Source: Nitrospirota bacterium (lineage in GTDB: Bacteria; Nitrospirota; Thermodesulfovibrionia; Thermodesulfovibrionales; UBA6898). From it: a stretch of DNA of 6,573 nt. The notes beneath the pieces were generated by a model. The model did no database searches and was not told where the DNA came from. It saw only the letters and a program-made list of their open reading frames with translations. Positions 5,133-6,573 of the stretch are shown here, piece after piece (the stretch's first letter is position 1; each line of letters begins with the position of its first letter). A program made the translations under genes and the position numbers. Location of the stretch: positions 1 to 6,573 of the forward strand of contig JAOUFP010000173.1 of the NCBI GenBank assembly GCA_029858145.1, given 5' to 3'.

Positions 5133-6110
5133 ATGGAATGCGATAAGATTCAGGAACTGCTGTCCGCGTACCTTGAAAGGACTCTCTCCCCTGCTGAAAG
5201 AGAGAGGATGGATAAACACCTCGGCGCCTGTCCCGCATGCGCGGCTTCCCTGGCAGACCTCGAAAAAACCCTCCACTACCTGCACGGACTTGAAGATATT
5301 GTTCCTCCGGCATGGCTGACGCAGCAGGTTATGACCCGTGTGAAGGAAGAATCGGAAAGCTCCAAAAAGAGTCTTTGGAAAAAACTCTTCTTTCCCCTTT
5401 ATATAAAACTGCCGCTCGAGGCTGCCGGCGTATTTCTGATCGCTGTTACCGCACTCTATGTCTTTAAAAGCATCGAACCGGAGATTCAAACCGTAATGGC
5501 GCCTTCGGAGGAAACCGTTGCCGAATACAATGCGAGGGAAAAAGAGGTGGCGCCCGTCACAAAGGCCCAAAAACCCACTCAGCTGCCGGCAGTCACGCGT
5601 ACAAAGAAAGATGAGACAATTGCCGGTGTTCCATCCCTTCAGGAGAGCAAATCACCCCCTGCCCCGGCATCCGGACCTTTCCTGTACGACAGGGAACCGG
5701 CCGCCAGAGAAAAGCTCGCGGAAGAGATGGAAGCGCCAGAAAAAGGGATGAGCAAGAGCGTCGCGCCTTCTGGAGCGGGTATTGAACTAAAAAGGGAATT
5801 GGCGCCCCGGGCACCTGGTTTGGCAATGTCAGGCCTGCCGGAGAAGGAGGACATGAGCCTGTCTTTCAAAGCCGGGAATATCAGTATCGCAAGAGATGAT
5901 ATTAAAAAAATATTTTCAGATCTCGGCGGCAGGCTCCTCAAAGAAGAGTCGACGCCAGGCTCCATGATCATAAACGGAGAACTGGCTTCTGATAAACTGC
6001 CGCTTTTTATGGAAAGATTGAAGACCCTGGGATATGTAAAGGAAAAACTCCTGCCGCCGGTATCTGATAAAGACCGGTTTTTGATAAAGATCAACGTATC
6101 AACGCCTTAG
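5133..6110 (+). CDS. Membrane-bound zinc-finger (ZAS) anti-sigma factor with periplasmic tail, DUF2275-like
   Basis: This is the likely inhibitor of the sigma factor encoded directly upstream. The 325-residue protein starts with a cytoplasmic ZAS/zf-HC2 domain: Cys3, then H29-x3-C33-x2-C36, the zinc-binding pattern of anti-sigma factors. A helix follows (about 37-75), then WKKLFFPLYIKLPLEAAG and one membrane segment (about 93-111). The W-KLF-P-IKLPLEA stretch resembles the DUF2275 family, which is commonly fused to zf-HC2. This identification is from memory. The periplasmic part is a long Pro/Glu/Lys/Ala-rich linker (about 116-240) and a small folded C-terminal domain (about 242-325, with FSDLGGRLL and MERLKTLGY). 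Such a linker could be the target of regulated proteolysis that frees the sigma factor. The start is supported by GGGAG at 5121-5125, 7 bases before the ATG. It is co-transcribed with the sigma gene. Confidence 0.9.
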   Translation: MECDKIQELLSAYLERTLSPAERERMDKHLGACPACAASLADLEKTLHYLHGLEDIVPPAWLTQQVMTRVKEESESSKKSLWKKLFFPLYIKLPLEAAGVFLIAVTALYVFKSIEPEIQTVMAPSEETVAEYNAREKEVAPVTKAQKPTQLPAVTRTKKDETIAGVPSLQESKSPPAPASGPFLYDREPAAREKLAEEMEAPEKGMSKSVAPSGAGIELKRELAPRAPGLAMSGLPEKEDMSLSFKAGNISIARDDIKKIFSDLGGRLLKEESTPGSMIINGELASDKLPLFMERLKTLGYVKEKLLPPVSDKDRFLIKINVSTP

Positions 6111-6168
6111 AAACCGAAGGCATGCCGTTCTTTACATTTCCTCCTGCCGCTATTGCAGTTCCTTTTCC

Positions 6169-6573
6169 TCACCGGGGTCCCAAGCCGAACCGCTTCTTCT
6201 CCCACTCCATGGCTTTTTCATAATGCCTGAACTTCTTCTCCTGAAGCCGGAAATCCTTCGAGTGGATTGACCGCCTGCCATTTATGTTTTTCACCCCCAA
6301 AAAAGCATGGAGCATCTCGTGATAGACAATGAACTCCAGAAAATACGAAGGCACTGTTTTTTTGTCGAGCAGGGGGTTTATCCTGATCGTATTGGTCTCG
6401 ACATTATAACTCCCGAGCGTCCTCAACTTCGCCCGGTATCGCGAACTGCTTCGCCCCCACGTTATCGACGCAGATACCCCGCCGTCGAAATATTCGCTGT
6501 TGAGAGCTTCATAAATAGTCTTGAGGCAATAGTGCTGCCCGGCATAACGAGCGGGGATTTTAGCAGGAGATCT
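6169..6573 (-). CDS. SprT-like zinc-metalloprotease-domain protein (5' end outside the window)
   Basis: The open frame runs from the window edge to the TGA at 6171-6169, giving 134 residues of the C-terminal part. The fragment reads LNSEYFDGGVSASITWGR, then LGSYNVETNTIRINPLLD, then HEMLH (85-89 of the fragment) and a third His 15 residues on (H104, in HSKDF). This HExxH-plus-distal-His layout and the preceding LGSY/IRINPLLD strand are typical of the SprT-like domain, in which the two His of HExxH and the third His bind zinc and Glu is catalytic. Bacterial members are mostly uncharacterised. The eukaryotic SPRTN relative cleaves DNA-protein crosslinks. A TTG at 6426 falls inside the conserved domain and is a Leu codon, not the start. 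The gene converges on the sigma/anti-sigma unit with a 58-base gap. Confidence 0.85.
   Translation of the reverse strand, partial: RSPAKIPARYAGQHYCLKTIYEALNSEYFDGGVSASITWGRSSSRYRAKLRTLGSYNVETNTIRINPLLDKKTVPSYFLEFIVYHEMLHAFLGVKNINGRRSIHSKDFRLQEKKFRHYEKAMEWEKKRFGLGPR

Noticed and set aside
5067..5570. 167-codon minus-strand open frame opposite the sigma/anti-sigma junction
   Set aside because: It is antisense to the ECF sigma 3' end and the zinc-finger domain, both of which are well supported, and shows no protein-family features.
6119..6126. Palindrome GGCATGCC after the anti-sigma stop as a terminator
   Set aside because: The palindrome has no room for a loop and no T-run follows.
6144..6170. 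CTGC...GCAG hairpin followed by a T-rich stretch as a plus-strand terminator
   Set aside because: A 4-base-pair stem is too weak, and the T-stretch is interrupted by C. No convincing terminator is seen in the 58-base convergent gap.

Overview
The window comes from a Gram-negative bacterium: it encodes a lipoprotein, an outer-membrane beta-barrel and a membrane-bound anti-sigma factor. An anaerobic or facultatively anaerobic lifestyle is suggested by an electron-transfer flavoprotein of the electron-bifurcating type whose alpha subunit carries a two-cluster ferredoxin domain. The overall flavour is that of Nitrospirota or Desulfobacterota genomes. That placement is an impression from protein style, not a database result. 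Gene density is high, and no stretch over 300 bases lacks a gene. No RNA gene, CRISPR array or intact mobile element was seen.

Layout. (1) Bases 1-2298, minus strand: etfB, etfA and the 5' part of fabD, read in that order. etfB/etfA overlap by 10 bases and etfA/fabD by 4 (ATGA), so this is one transcription unit. A good sigma70-type promoter with an extended -10 lies at 2387-2416, wrapped in an imperfect inverted repeat. (2) Bases 2443-4358, minus strand: a three-gene unit encoding an outer-membrane beta-barrel protein with a His-rich mature N-terminus, a small lipoprotein with a YtkA/FixH-like fold, and a 149-residue helical protein of unknown function. (3) Bases 4359-4523: a divergent promoter region. 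(4) Bases 4524-6110, plus strand: an ECF sigma factor and, 3 bases later, its zinc-finger (ZAS) membrane anti-sigma factor with a long periplasmic tail. (5) Bases 6169-6573, minus strand: the 3' part of a SprT-like zinc-metalloprotease-domain gene that enters from beyond the window edge.

How they may work together. The Etf pair would move electrons between NADH, ferredoxin and an acyl-CoA dehydrogenase or similar partner that is not in this window. Its fusion into one unit with fabD ties it to fatty-acid or acyl-CoA metabolism. The sigma/anti-sigma pair is a cell-envelope signalling module. Its promoter is back-to-back with that of the envelope beta-barrel/lipoprotein operon, so joint regulation is plausible but unproven. 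The points most worth a second look are the ferredoxin-EtfA/FabD coupling, the 12-codon ORF overlapping the sigma-factor start, and the uncharacterised envelope operon with its divergent sigma factor.
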